35,275 bases of DNA, from contig CAVXSB010000017.1 of assembly GCA_963764315.1 (NCBI GenBank), forward strand, positions 1-35,275. The letters run 5' to 3'. Both the position numbers and the translations under genes were made by a program. The number at the start of each line of letters is the position of its first letter. Position 1 is the first letter of the stretch. Under the pieces are notes generated by a model, which was not told the origin of the DNA, made no database searches, and was given only the letters and a program-made list of their open reading frames with translations. Below are positions 1 through 7,752 of this stretch, in pieces. Source of the DNA: DATLWN01 sp963764315 (GTDB lineage: Bacteria; Pseudomonadota; Zetaproteobacteria; Mariprofundales; Mariprofundaceae).

Positions 1-1409
1 TCTACCGATTCCTGATGTCCCCGCTACGCGATCATGTCATTCACGAACAGCGAAAATTCTACGAGATGCAGGATGAACTGACGGGGCTGCCCAGCCGCAA
101 GCTGTTCATGGAGCTGGTGGAACAGGAGATGAAGCTGGCTACGCGCAACAGCTGGATCATGGCCCTGTTTGTCATCGACCCGCACGGCCTGTCCGAAATC
201 AACCAGATTTTCGGCTACGCATTCGGCGACAAGGTCCTCATCGAAATGGCATCCCGCCTGAAATCGCTGTTGCGCAAATCGGACATCATCTCCCGCATCA
301 GCGGCGACGAATTCGGCATGCTGATGCAACAGGTGGACGAGGGATCCGTCAGTCCGGCCAGGTCCAGTGGCGACGAATTCGGGATATTGTTGCAGCATCT
401 GGATGCCAAGGCGATCAAGCCGGTCATCCAGAGGATCAGTGAGACGCTGGAAACACCGTTCCACATCGATGGCATCTCGGTAGATATCGGGGTCACCATC
501 GGGGTTTCCATCCATCCCTACCATGGCGATAACACATCCTTGCTGCTGCAGCGGGCCCGAATGGCCCTGAGTACCGCGAGAAAAAATCTGATGCCCTATT
601 CCGTGTTCGAACAGGAATACGAATCGCAGGCCGAGGACCGGATTCGGCTGTTCGGCGAGATCCGCCGCGCCATCGTTCAGAACGAATTCGAACTGTATTA
701 CCAGCCGAAGGTGCATATACCCACATCCCGGGTGATCGGTGCCGAGGCTCTGATCCGCCTGAACAACGGCTCGACAAACGATGTGTCGAGATTGATCTCG
801 TTCGCCGAGCAGGTCGGCATCATTACCGACATCACCCATTGGGTGTTAAGAAAGGCGGTACAACAGCTATCCCTGTGGCAGGATCAAGGGCTGTCGGTCA
901 ACATCTCGATCAACGTTTCCGTGCACGACGTCCTCAATGAAAAGCTGGCGGAAGACCTGCTGGGCCTATGCCGGGAATACAGCGTCGAACCATCGCGCAT
1001 CACCATCGAAATCACCGAGAGCGCCATCATGCGCCAGGCCAGGAAGGCCATCGCGATTCTCGCTCACATGCGAAAAACGGGCCTGCGTATCTCGATCGAC
1101 GACTTCGGAACGGGCTACTCCTCCCTCAGCTACCTCAGGATGCTTCCCGCCGACGAATTGAAAATCGACCAATCCTTCATCCGCGTCGAGGAGGGAAACA
1201 GGAAGGACGATGTTCTCGTGGCACTGATCATCGACATCGGCAACAAGATGGGACTCAATGTCATCGCCGAAGGCATCGAGACCCAGGCGCAACTGGACCG
1301 AATCCAGCGCCTCGGATGCGACACCGTCCAGGGCTATCTGATCTCCCACCCCCTGCCTCCGGACGAACTGGTGCGCTGGCACCGGCATTGGACCGAAACA
1401 CACGGATGA
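1..1409 (+). CDS. GGDEF-EAL cyclic-di-GMP protein, 5' partial
   Basis: This is a predicted diguanylate cyclase/phosphodiesterase acting on c-di-GMP. The frame is open to the left edge, and DELTGLPSR, which normally opens a GGDEF domain after a sensor module, comes about 20 codons after the first ATG (15). That ATG is therefore probably internal and the sensor lies outside the window. Counting from it, an I-site RKSD is at residues 87-90, SGDEF at 96-100 and a second SGDEF at 118-122 (a 22-residue duplication). The EAL domain follows: EAL at 244-246, then NISINVS, ITES, DDFGTGYS, LKIDQSF and AEGIET. All the usual metal- and substrate-binding positions look present, so phosphodiesterase activity is plausible. 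SGDEF in place of GGDEF is known in some active cyclases, but the insertion makes cyclase activity uncertain. The stop abuts the ATG of the next (broken) gene. Confidence 0.93.
   Translation, partial: YRFLMSPLRDHVIHEQRKFYEMQDELTGLPSRKLFMELVEQEMKLATRNSWIMALFVIDPHGLSEINQIFGYAFGDKVLIEMASRLKSLLRKSDIISRISGDEFGMLMQQVDEGSVSPARSSGDEFGILLQHLDAKAIKPVIQRISETLETPFHIDGISVDIGVTIGVSIHPYHGDNTSLLLQRARMALSTARKNLMPYSVFEQEYESQAEDRIRLFGEIRRAIVQNEFELYYQPKVHIPTSRVIGAEALIRLNNGSTNDVSRLISFAEQVGIITDITHWVLRKAVQQLSLWQDQGLSVNISINVSVHDVLNEKLAEDLLGLCREYSVEPSRITIEITESAIMRQARKAIAILAHMRKTGLRISIDDFGTGYSSLSYLRMLPADELKIDQSFIRVEEGNRKDDVLVALIIDIGNKMGLNVIAEGIETQAQLDRIQRLGCDTVQGYLISHPLPPDELVRWHRHWTETHG
300..407 (+). repeat. 22-codon in-frame direct duplication of the SGDEF segment
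   Basis: Two 42-nt segments, 300-341 and 366-407, lie 66 nt apart. Both encode SGDEFG followed by a similar hydrophobic stretch (MLMQQVD and ILLQHLD). By eye about three quarters of the bases match, so the copies are diverged rather than fresh. The second copy continues into normal GGDEF-domain sequence. The first carries the I-site RKSD just upstream. Confidence 0.8.
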
Positions 1410-1799
1410 ATGAGCTTGAACAAGGATAGGCTTGAGGCGTTAAGCGACGGGGCACTCGCCATCATCATCACCATCATGGTGCTGGAGATGAAGATACCCA
1501 ACGGTGCCGATCTCTCGGCGTTGCGCCTGTTGATCCCGGTCTTCCTCAGCTATGTGTTGAGCTTCGTCTATATCGGCATCTACTGGAACAAGTCGAAAAT
1601 CAGAGACGTGAGCCCCTGCTGGCCTTCGCCATCGGCAAGGATCTGAAGGGAAAGCTATCGCCCGTACTGTATCTGGTCGCCATACAGATGGCCTTCTGGC
1701 GCCCATGGATCGCCGGCGTCATCTATGTCTTCGTGCCTGATGTGGCGGGTCCCCGACCGTCGCATCGAGCGGGCATGGTGCGAAAAAGACGGGGCTTAG
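1410..1799 (+). pseudogene. Decayed TMEM175/DUF1211-type membrane channel gene
   Basis: The first frame (1410-1646) begins RLEALSDGALAIIITIMVLE and continues to SYVLSFVYIGIYWN, the hallmark first helices of the TMEM175/DUF1211 potassium-channel family. After YWN the family similarity stops. The C-terminal part of the family (LLAFAIGKDLKGKLSPVLY, then AFWRPWIAGVIYVFV) resumes in another frame from about 1616. A second shift near 1732 is needed to reach the usual ending VPDRRIE and a TAG at 1797-1799. Family members are roughly 200 residues, so the central helices have been deleted and at least two frameshifts are present. The ATG follows directly on the stop of the GGDEF-EAL gene, suggesting former co-translation. 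The family assignment is from recognised motifs only. Confidence 0.75.
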
Positions 1800-1819
1800 A
1801 GGCGGGAACCCTGCCGATG

Positions 1820-2440
1820 CTAACCCCGGCGCATCAGGCGCAGATGCCGGCGCACATACCAGACGATGCCGGCGACCAGGATGGCGCCGATCAGTGCATC
1901 GAAGCGATGAAAATAGACCCCGAGGGTATCCCAGTTCTCGCCGAGCTTCTTGCCGATCCAGGCCAGGGCCCAGCACCAGATCAGGGAGCCGGCGAAGGTA
2001 TAGACACTGAAGCGCCATAGCGGCATGCGCGCCACGCCGGCGGGAAAGGCGATGAAGGTGCGCACCACCGGCAGCAGGCGACCAACGAAGATCGTGATAT
2101 CCCCGTGCCGGGCGAACCAGCGGTCGGCCAGATCCAGGTCGTGATGCGAGATCAGCACGTATCTGCCGTAGGCCTCGATCAGCGGCCTCCCGCCCCAGGC
2201 GCCAAGGGCATAGGCCACCCATGAACCGAGCAGGCAGCCGGCCGCACCCGCCAGGGCGACGACGGACAGCTGCATCTCGCCCTTGAACACCAGGAAGCCG
2301 GAAAAGGGCATGATGATCTCGGACGGCAGCGGGATACAGGCGCTCTCGATGGCCATCAGCAGCACGATGCCGCCGTAGCCGAGCCTGGAGATCACGGCGA
2401 TGATGGCCGCGGCCAGCGCAGCAATGAGCTTGGCGATCAT
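1820..2440 (-). CDS. DedA family membrane protein
   Basis: A 206-residue polytopic inner-membrane protein of the DedA/SNARE-associated (PF09335) family. Members move undecaprenyl phosphate or other lipids and support proton-motive-force homeostasis. The two re-entrant-loop signatures are clear: ESACIPLPSE at residues 32-41, and GRLLPVVRT through PAGVARM at 120-139, with conserved acidic and arginine residues in place. The start is the ATG at 2438-2440, preceded by AAGGGG at a good distance. A longer open frame upstream belongs to the shadow of the DUF924 gene. It is the last gene of a compact minus-strand run (rluC, GFA protein, DUF924, DedA), 13 nt after the DUF924 stop. Substrate is not predictable from sequence. 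Confidence 0.93.
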   Translation of the reverse strand: MIAKLIAALAAAIIAVISRLGYGGIVLLMAIESACIPLPSEIIMPFSGFLVFKGEMQLSVVALAGAAGCLLGSWVAYALGAWGGRPLIEAYGRYVLISHHDLDLADRWFARHGDITIFVGRLLPVVRTFIAFPAGVARMPLWRFSVYTFAGSLIWCWALAWIGKKLGENWDTLGVYFHRFDALIGAILVAGIVWYVRRHLRLMRRG

Positions 2441-2453
2441 TATTCCATACCCC

Positions 2454-2990
2454 TTAGAAGCTGGAGTCCGGCTCGCGCAGGAAGGCTGTCTCCGCCTCCG
2501 TCGAGGCGCGGCCGAGCACGGCGTTGCGGTGCGGATAGCGGCCGAAGCGATCGATGATGCGCTTGTGTTTGTATTCGAATTCGAGGTTGCCGGCGATGCC
2601 GTTGGCCTCGAACAGACCCACGGCGATTTCGTGGATCTTAGCCGATTCGCTGTGCATGAACGGCATGTATATGAAGCTGCGTTCCACCGGCTGCAATTCC
2701 CCGTCCATGCCCCGGTCGATGGCCTCCTGCGCCAGGGCCAGGGCCAGCGCATCGTTGGCGAAGGCCAGCGGTGAATCCCGGTACAGGTTGCGCGAGAACT
2801 GGTCGAGCACGATGATCTCGGCCAGCCTGCCGCGGGCGTCTGCCCGCCAGTCCGCGAGCTCGCAGCGGCAGGCCATACGGTGGATCTCCGAAAACCGTTC
2901 GCCGATCGCCTGATCCAGCGCTGCATCCTTCGCCCACCACTGCCTGGGTTCCAGCTCCTCGAACCAGAAGTGCAACACCTCTTCGACCAT
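2454..2990 (-). CDS. DUF924 family protein
   Basis: A 178-residue protein matching the DUF924 family: VLHFWFEEL with WWAKDAALDQAIGERF near the N-terminus, then the diagnostic LDQFSRNLYR and AFANDALAL, and an FIYMPFMHSE segment. The family is predicted to be all-helical with a TPR-like fold and has no established biochemical role. The start ATG (2988-2990) lies 2 nt after the stop of the GFA-family gene, so translation is probably coupled. No signal peptide or membrane segment is seen, so it is probably cytoplasmic. Confidence 0.9.
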   Translation of the reverse strand: MVEEVLHFWFEELEPRQWWAKDAALDQAIGERFSEIHRMACRCELADWRADARGRLAEIIVLDQFSRNLYRDSPLAFANDALALALAQEAIDRGMDGELQPVERSFIYMPFMHSESAKIHEIAVGLFEANGIAGNLEFEYKHKRIIDRFGRYPHRNAVLGRASTEAETAFLREPDSSF

Positions 2991-2992
2991 GC

Positions 2993-3394
2993 TCAGGCCT
3001 CCGGCGGCGGGAACTCGGCATAGGCCGGCACGTCCGCGCCGAGATGCATCCAGGGCTCATCGTGCGACACCCAGATATGGGCATAGGCCGTCGGATGTGG
3101 ATTCTCGTCGAGCGTGGCCACGCGCAGGATCACCTGCGGCTGGTCCAGCCATTCAGCCAGCAGATGCGAGCCGCAAACGGAACAGAAGCGGCGCAGCTTG
3201 CCAGGTGTGGACGCGAAGGCGGACAGCCTGTCTTCCCCCTTAAGCCAGCGGAAATGCTCGCGTTGGACGCGAGCGGTCGGCGCGAAGGCTGCACCCTGCG
3301 CCTTCTGGCAGGTACGGCAATGGCAGTAGCGCACCGGCCCGACCAGCCGATCGACCTCATAGGCCACCGCCCCGCACAAACAGCTTCCCTTCAT
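2993..3394 (-). CDS. GFA family (glutathione-dependent formaldehyde-activating enzyme-like) zinc protein
   Basis: A 133-residue Mss4-like zinc protein. Conserved cysteines sit at C5 and C7 (SCLCGAV), C24, C26 and C29 (CHCRTCQ), and C71 and C74 (FCSVCGSH), the full set expected for the two zinc sites of the GFA family (PF04828). The founding enzyme condenses formaldehyde with glutathione, but most homologues like this one are uncharacterised, so that activity should not be assumed. The ATG overlaps the stop of rluC in an ATGA arrangement (3391-3394), with GGGGGA upstream as a ribosome site inside rluC. Confidence 0.9.
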   Translation of the reverse strand: MKGSCLCGAVAYEVDRLVGPVRYCHCRTCQKAQGAAFAPTARVQREHFRWLKGEDRLSAFASTPGKLRRFCSVCGSHLLAEWLDQPQVILRVATLDENPHPTAYAHIWVSHDEPWMHLGADVPAYAEFPPPEA

Positions 3395-4368
3395 GATGAT
3401 CCCCCTTGCCCCGACAACATGATGCGCCAGTTCTCCGGAAGCGGCGCCCGTATCTCCATGGCCTTGCCCGTCACCGGATGCGCAAAACGCAGGCGCCAGG
3501 CGTGCAGCATCAGGCCCCTGCCACCCGCGGCCCGGAACGCCGCCAGTGCATCGCGCCCAGCATACTTGGTATCGCCGAGGATCGCGTGCCCCTCGCCCTG
3601 CAACTGCACCCTGAGCTGGTGCGTACGTCCGCTGTGCGGGTTCAGCGCCACCATGGCCCAGTCGAAATCATGGCTCCGCCCTTCGAGCATGACCTGGAAA
3701 TCGGTGACGGCCTCCTTGCCGACCTCGGCATCCACGACCATGCGCTCGCCGCCGCGCACCATCCCCTTCGCCAGCTGCGCGCGCATACGCCCGGCATGCA
3801 CATAGGGATGGCCGGCCACCAGCGCGAAATAGGTCTTCTGCATGTCGCGCTCACGGAAGGATGCGGTGAGCCGACGCAGCGCCACAAGGCTCTTGGCCAG
3901 CAGCAGCACCCCAGAGGTGTCGCGATCCAGCCGATGCGCCAGCCTGAGATCCGGTAGCCCGCGCAACCGCTTCCACACTTCGATGAGCCCTGCCTCATGG
4001 CCGGACCCGCCGTGCACAACCAGTCCCGGCGGCTTGTCCACCGCAAGCAGCCAGTCGTCCTCATACAGGGTAGGCGCATCTGCCGCGCGCTTCAGCAGTG
4101 CCGGCGCCATGCCGGCCTGCGACGGCTCCGTCTGGGAAGCCGCCCCCGGACGCAGACTGGCCGGCAGGAAAATACGGTCGCCGACGGCCAGTCGCTGCTC
4201 TGGCCTCGCCCTGCAGCCATTGACGCGCACGTTCCCCTTGCGGATCAGGCGCATGATCAGTGGCCGCTGGCCGTCGCCGAGCAAACGCTGCAGCGCCCGG
4301 TCCAGGCGGCTGCCGGACTCCCCGGCATCGATATCCAGATAGGCCTCAGCAGAGGGCGTGCTTGCCAA
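3391..4368 (-). CDS. rluC: 23S rRNA pseudouridine synthase, RluC type
   Basis: A 325-residue RluA-family pseudouridine synthase. It has an N-terminal S4 RNA-binding domain (about residues 18-68, with RKGNVRVNG), and a catalytic domain with LAVDKPPGLVVHGG and the HRLDRDTSG signature, whose aspartate D148 is the expected nucleophile. GRTHQLRVQL appears near the end. RluC modifies U955, U2504 and U2580 of 23S rRNA in E. coli. The RluC assignment rests on the S4 domain plus divergent orientation to rne, the same neighbourhood as in E. coli. There is a poorly conserved linker at about 71-98. The first gene of the minus-strand run ending with DedA. Confidence 0.9.
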   Translation of the reverse strand: MASTPSAEAYLDIDAGESGSRLDRALQRLLGDGQRPLIMRLIRKGNVRVNGCRARPEQRLAVGDRIFLPASLRPGAASQTEPSQAGMAPALLKRAADAPTLYEDDWLLAVDKPPGLVVHGGSGHEAGLIEVWKRLRGLPDLRLAHRLDRDTSGVLLLAKSLVALRRLTASFRERDMQKTYFALVAGHPYVHAGRMRAQLAKGMVRGGERMVVDAEVGKEAVTDFQVMLEGRSHDFDWAMVALNPHSGRTHQLRVQLQGEGHAILGDTKYAGRDALAAFRAAGGRGLMLHAWRLRFAHPVTGKAMEIRAPLPENWRIMLSGQGGSS

Positions 4369-4741
4369 AAAAGCCTCCGATCTTTAGCTTTGGGCGGATG
4401 TAGTGATGCTCCGCGGGCGTTATGCTGCGATGGTGCAAGCATGAACGACCAACCCGGGTACGATAACCTCTCCGCCGAGGCGGATAAAGAGGATGCGGGT
4501 TGTCGATGGCTGTGACGGATCCTGGCCTTCGCTGACCGGATTCCCGCCGTGCGCTTCCGTCCCATGACGCCGTGTTGAGCCTGCATACATAAAAAGGTCT
4601 TGTCTGAAGATTTGTGCCGCAGGGCGGAAAGCGTTCCGCACCGCGGCCGACAACTGAATCAGCGTGCCTCCCGGACCGATATGGTTCCGGGGGCGGGCGT
4701 GTGCATCAGCCAATCCTCAGACGGCCACAGGAAGTGGTGAA
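4369..4741. promoter_or_regulatory. Divergent rluC-rne intergenic region with candidate rne promoter
   Basis: This 373-nt stretch between two divergent genes holds no convincing coding sequence. ORFs here run antisense or lack family features. A possible sigma-70 promoter for rne is CATGAC at 4563-4568 and TACATA at 4586-4591, spaced 17 nt, weak on both boxes. It would give a leader of roughly 145 nt. The rne ribosome site is AGGAAG upstream of 4742. The promoter of rluC must also lie here, but I see no strong box for it. Confidence 0.4.
4616..4691 (+). promoter_or_regulatory. Stem-loops in the rne leader
   Basis: Two hairpins can be drawn just ahead of rne. The first, 4616-4647, has outer arms GCCGC/GCGGC and inner arms GCGGAA/TTCCGC around the loop AGCG, with 12 of 14 positions paired. 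The second, 4670-4691, pairs CCCGG with CCGGG and CC with GG across a short loop. E. coli RNase E binds its own 5' UTR stem-loops to control its mRNA level. A similar role here is inference from position and structure only. Confidence 0.45.
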
Positions 4742-6790
4742 ATGAGCAAGCGCATGCTGATCAATGCCTCCCATGAGGAGGAAAGCCGGGTCGCCATCGT
4801 CGTCGACGATTATCTTCAGGAACTCGACATCGAGTCGGCCCAGAAGGTCCAGACCAAGAGCAATATCTACAAGGGTACGATCACCAAGATCGAGCCGAGC
4901 CTGCAGGCGGCCTTCGTCGAATACGGCTCGGCACGGCAGGGATTTCTGCCGCTGAACGAGATCCATCCGGAGTACTGGAAGGACGGGGTCGACAAGACGC
5001 TCGATCACCGCAACGTCAGCATCCAGGACGTGCTGGAGCACAAGCAGCCGATCCTGATACAGGTCGTCAAGGAAGAGCGCGGCACCAAGGGCGCGGCGCT
5101 GACCACCTACATCTCGCTGGCCGGCCGTTATCTGGTGCTCAGCCCGAACACCGAACGTGGCGGCATCTCCCGCAAGCTCGACGAGGAAGATCGCCTGGCC
5201 ATGAAGCAGATTCTGGCCCAGCTGAACGTGCCGGAGAACATGGGTCTGATCCTGCGCACCGCCGGCAAGGACCAGACGCTGGAAGCGTTGCAGCGCGACT
5301 ACGCCTACCTGTCCCGGCTTTGGGACGAAATCCGCATCAAGAGCCAGAACGCGCCGCTGCCCTCCTTGATCTACCTCGAGGGCGATCTGGCCACGCGCGC
5401 CATCCGCGACCACTTCACCGACGACATCGCCGAGATCTGGGTCGACAACTACGATATCTACGAGCGCACCAAGCAGTTCGTGCATGCCGTGCTTCCCGGT
5501 AAGGAGAAGCTCGTCAAGCTGTACCGCGGCAAGAAACCGCTGTTCCGCCACTACAAGGTCGAAGATCAATGCGAGGAGATCCACGAGCGTGAGATCCGCC
5601 TTCCTTCCGGCGGTTCCATCGTCTTCGATCCCACCGAGGCGCTGACCTCCATCGACGTCAACTCCTCGCGTTCGACGGGCAGCAAGCATATCGACGACAC
5701 CGCGGTCGCCACCAACCTCGAGGCGGCGCGCGAGGTCGCCCGCCAGCTCAGGATTCGCGACATCGGCGGTCTGGTCGTCATCGACTTCATCGACATGGCC
5801 TCGCGCAAGCACGCACAGCAGGTCGAGGAAACGCTGCGCGATGCCTGCAAGGGCGACAAGGCGCGCATCCAGATGGCCCGCATCTCCCGCTTCGGCCTGC
5901 TGGAGATGTCCCGCCAGCGCCTGCACCCCTCGGTGCGCGAATCGACGACCGAGATGTGCCCGCGCTGCCACGGCCGCGGCTCCGTGCTGACCACCGAGTC
6001 GATGGCGCTGCACATGCTGACACGCATCGAGAACATGGCGGAGGCCGGAAAGAAGCCGACGCTGGTGGTACAGGTGCCCTCGGATACCGGCGAGTATCTG
6101 ATGAACAACAAGCGCGACGACGTGGCGCGCATCGAGGCGCTGTACGAGATCCAGGTGACGCTGCAGATCCGCCAGGAACTGGAGATTCCGCACTACCGCA
6201 TCGAACGCCACTGGAGCGACAACAACCAGCAGAAGATCGAGGTGCTCGAGGACACCACCAAGGGCAAGAAGCCGCCGCGTCCCGGGCGCAAGCTCAAGCC
6301 GCTGGAGCCGATTGTCGGCGTGCCGAGGGCCCCGGAGGAAGAGCCCGAAGCCAAGCCCAAGAAGCCCTCACTGCTGGCCTCCCTGTTCGGCAAACTGCTG
6401 GGCAGCAAGCCGGAAGCCCCGGAGCCGGAGGTTGTGAAAAAGGCCGAGCCCGCGGCGCCCAGCCAGGGTGCGCGCCGAGGCCGCCGTGGCGGCCGCAACC
6501 GTCGCGGCGGGCGCAAGCCGCAGCAGGCGGGCGACAACGCCCAGGACGGGCAGGAGCAGACAGAGCGCCAGAGGCCCAGGCGCGAACGACCGGAAAGGCC
6601 CGACGCTGCCAAGGCGAATGCAGAGAATAGCGAGAACGGCGGCGACGAGGATGCACAGAAGCGCCGTCGTCCCCGCCGCCGCCGCCGCCGTCCAAGCAAC
6701 CGCACCGGTGAGCAAGGCGCCGCTCCCGAGGCGACGGGCGGCGAGACGCGCGCTCCGGACAGTCAGCCGGCGGTTCCGGCCGGGGAATGA
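4742..6790 (+). CDS. rne: Ribonuclease E
   Basis: A 682-residue endoribonuclease E. The catalytic half carries an S1 domain (about 35-125), the 5'-sensor region, the DNase I-like domain with metal-binding D305 (LTSIDVNS) and D348 (VVIDFIDM), and the zinc-link CPRCHGRG (C406, C409). The C-terminal half is short and low-complexity: a lysine/proline stretch, a candidate amphipathic membrane-binding helix at 543-556 (SLLASLFGKLLGSK), then two arginine-rich RNA-binding blocks near 578-592 and 640-651. E. coli RNase E is 1061 residues, so much of the degradosome scaffold is missing or reduced. The start at 4742 is chosen because MSKRMLINA matches the family and AGGAAG precedes it; an in-frame ATG at 4664 lies in the leader. 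Its stop overlaps the rluD start. Confidence 0.96.
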   Translation: MSKRMLINASHEEESRVAIVVDDYLQELDIESAQKVQTKSNIYKGTITKIEPSLQAAFVEYGSARQGFLPLNEIHPEYWKDGVDKTLDHRNVSIQDVLEHKQPILIQVVKEERGTKGAALTTYISLAGRYLVLSPNTERGGISRKLDEEDRLAMKQILAQLNVPENMGLILRTAGKDQTLEALQRDYAYLSRLWDEIRIKSQNAPLPSLIYLEGDLATRAIRDHFTDDIAEIWVDNYDIYERTKQFVHAVLPGKEKLVKLYRGKKPLFRHYKVEDQCEEIHEREIRLPSGGSIVFDPTEALTSIDVNSSRSTGSKHIDDTAVATNLEAAREVARQLRIRDIGGLVVIDFIDMASRKHAQQVEETLRDACKGDKARIQMARISRFGLLEMSRQRLHPSVRESTTEMCPRCHGRGSVLTTESMALHMLTRIENMAEAGKKPTLVVQVPSDTGEYLMNNKRDDVARIEALYEIQVTLQIRQELEIPHYRIERHWSDNNQQKIEVLEDTTKGKKPPRPGRKLKPLEPIVGVPRAPEEEPEAKPKKPSLLASLFGKLLGSKPEAPEPEVVKKAEPAAPSQGARRGRRGGRNRRGGRKPQQAGDNAQDGQEQTERQRPRRERPERPDAAKANAENSENGGDEDAQKRRRPRRRRRRPSNRTGEQGAAPEATGGETRAPDSQPAVPAGE

Positions 6791-7752
6791 ATGCGGGCAT
6801 CGGGATGACCGACGTCGTCATCCCGGACAGCCTGCACGGCCGGCGCCTGGACCAGGCCCTGGCCGACCTGACCGGACTGTCGCGCAGCCGCATCCGCGCC
6901 CTGCTCGACGGGGCGCATATCCTGAAAGACGGGCGATCCTGCAAGGCTGCCGATCGCGCCAGTGCCGGCGAGGCCTATAGCATCGACCTGCCGCCGGTCG
7001 CACCGATGTCGCTCACGCCCGAGGCCATCGCCCTGGATATCCTCTTTGAAGACGAACACCTGATCGTCGTCAACAAGCCCGCCGGCATCGTCGTGCATCC
7101 GAGCCATGGCCATGCCGAGGGCACCCTGGTGCACGCCCTGCTCCACCATTGCGACAGCCTGCCGGGCATCAACGGTGTCGAGCGCCCGGGCATCGTGCAC
7201 CGGCTGGACAAGGACACGTCGGGCAGCCTTGTCATCGCCAAGACGGAGGCGGCCCATCGGCGACTGACCGACATGTTCGCGGCGCATGCGCTGGACCGGC
7301 AGTACCTGGCCTGGTGCCGGGGCGTGCCGCGTTGGCGGCGCAAGCGCATCGACTCGCCGCTGGGCAGGCATCCCCAACATAGACAGAAGATGTCCGTGCG
7401 TACGGACGGCAAGGCGGCGGTCACGGATGCGGCGCTGGAGCGGGCATATGCCGACGACTTCTGCCGCATGCGCCTGACCCTGCATACCGGCCGCACGCAC
7501 CAGATCCGCGTGCACCTGGCGCATGAGGGCATCCCGGTACTGAAGGATCCCACCTACGGACGCAGTTTCCATGCCGGAAAGGGCGTCCCCGAGCCGGCGC
7601 GCAGCACCATCACGGCCCTGGGCCGCCAGGCCCTGCACGCCGAAATCCTCGCCTTCCAGCACCCGATCAGCGATGCGCCGCTACGCATCGAAGCCCCCCT
7701 ACCGGCCGACCTACAACAACTCTCGGACGCCCTGGATGCAGCCTATGCCTGA
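6787..7752 (+). CDS. rluD: 23S rRNA pseudouridine synthase, RluD type
   Basis: A 321-residue RluA-family enzyme that in E. coli converts U1911, U1915 and U1917 in helix 69 of 23S rRNA. An S4-like N-terminal domain (about 15-70, GLSRSRIRALLDG) is followed by VNKPAGIVVHP, GIVHRLDKDTSG (catalytic D141) and GRTHQIRVHLAH. The ATG at 6787 overlaps the rne stop in an ATGA junction. An alternative ATG at 6805 would remove six residues. RluD rather than RluC is favoured by the immediately following pgeF and bamD, which neighbour rluD in E. coli too. Confidence 0.93.
   Translation: MNAGIGMTDVVIPDSLHGRRLDQALADLTGLSRSRIRALLDGAHILKDGRSCKAADRASAGEAYSIDLPPVAPMSLTPEAIALDILFEDEHLIVVNKPAGIVVHPSHGHAEGTLVHALLHHCDSLPGINGVERPGIVHRLDKDTSGSLVIAKTEAAHRRLTDMFAAHALDRQYLAWCRGVPRWRRKRIDSPLGRHPQHRQKMSVRTDGKAAVTDAALERAYADDFCRMRLTLHTGRTHQIRVHLAHEGIPVLKDPTYGRSFHAGKGVPEPARSTITALGRQALHAEILAFQHPISDAPLRIEAPLPADLQQLSDALDAAYA

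Noticed and set aside
96..410. SGDEF considered as proof of an inactive cyclase
   Set aside because: SGDEF is compatible with activity in some characterised cyclases; the insertion, not the serine, is the reason for doubt.
1462..1482. CAT-rich run that could look like a His-tag
   Set aside because: The used frame reads Ile/Thr/Met (AIIITIMV) in a membrane helix of the TMEM175-like relic.
4706..6211. Minus-strand open frame opposite rne
   Set aside because: Antisense shadow; no family motif and no ribosome site.
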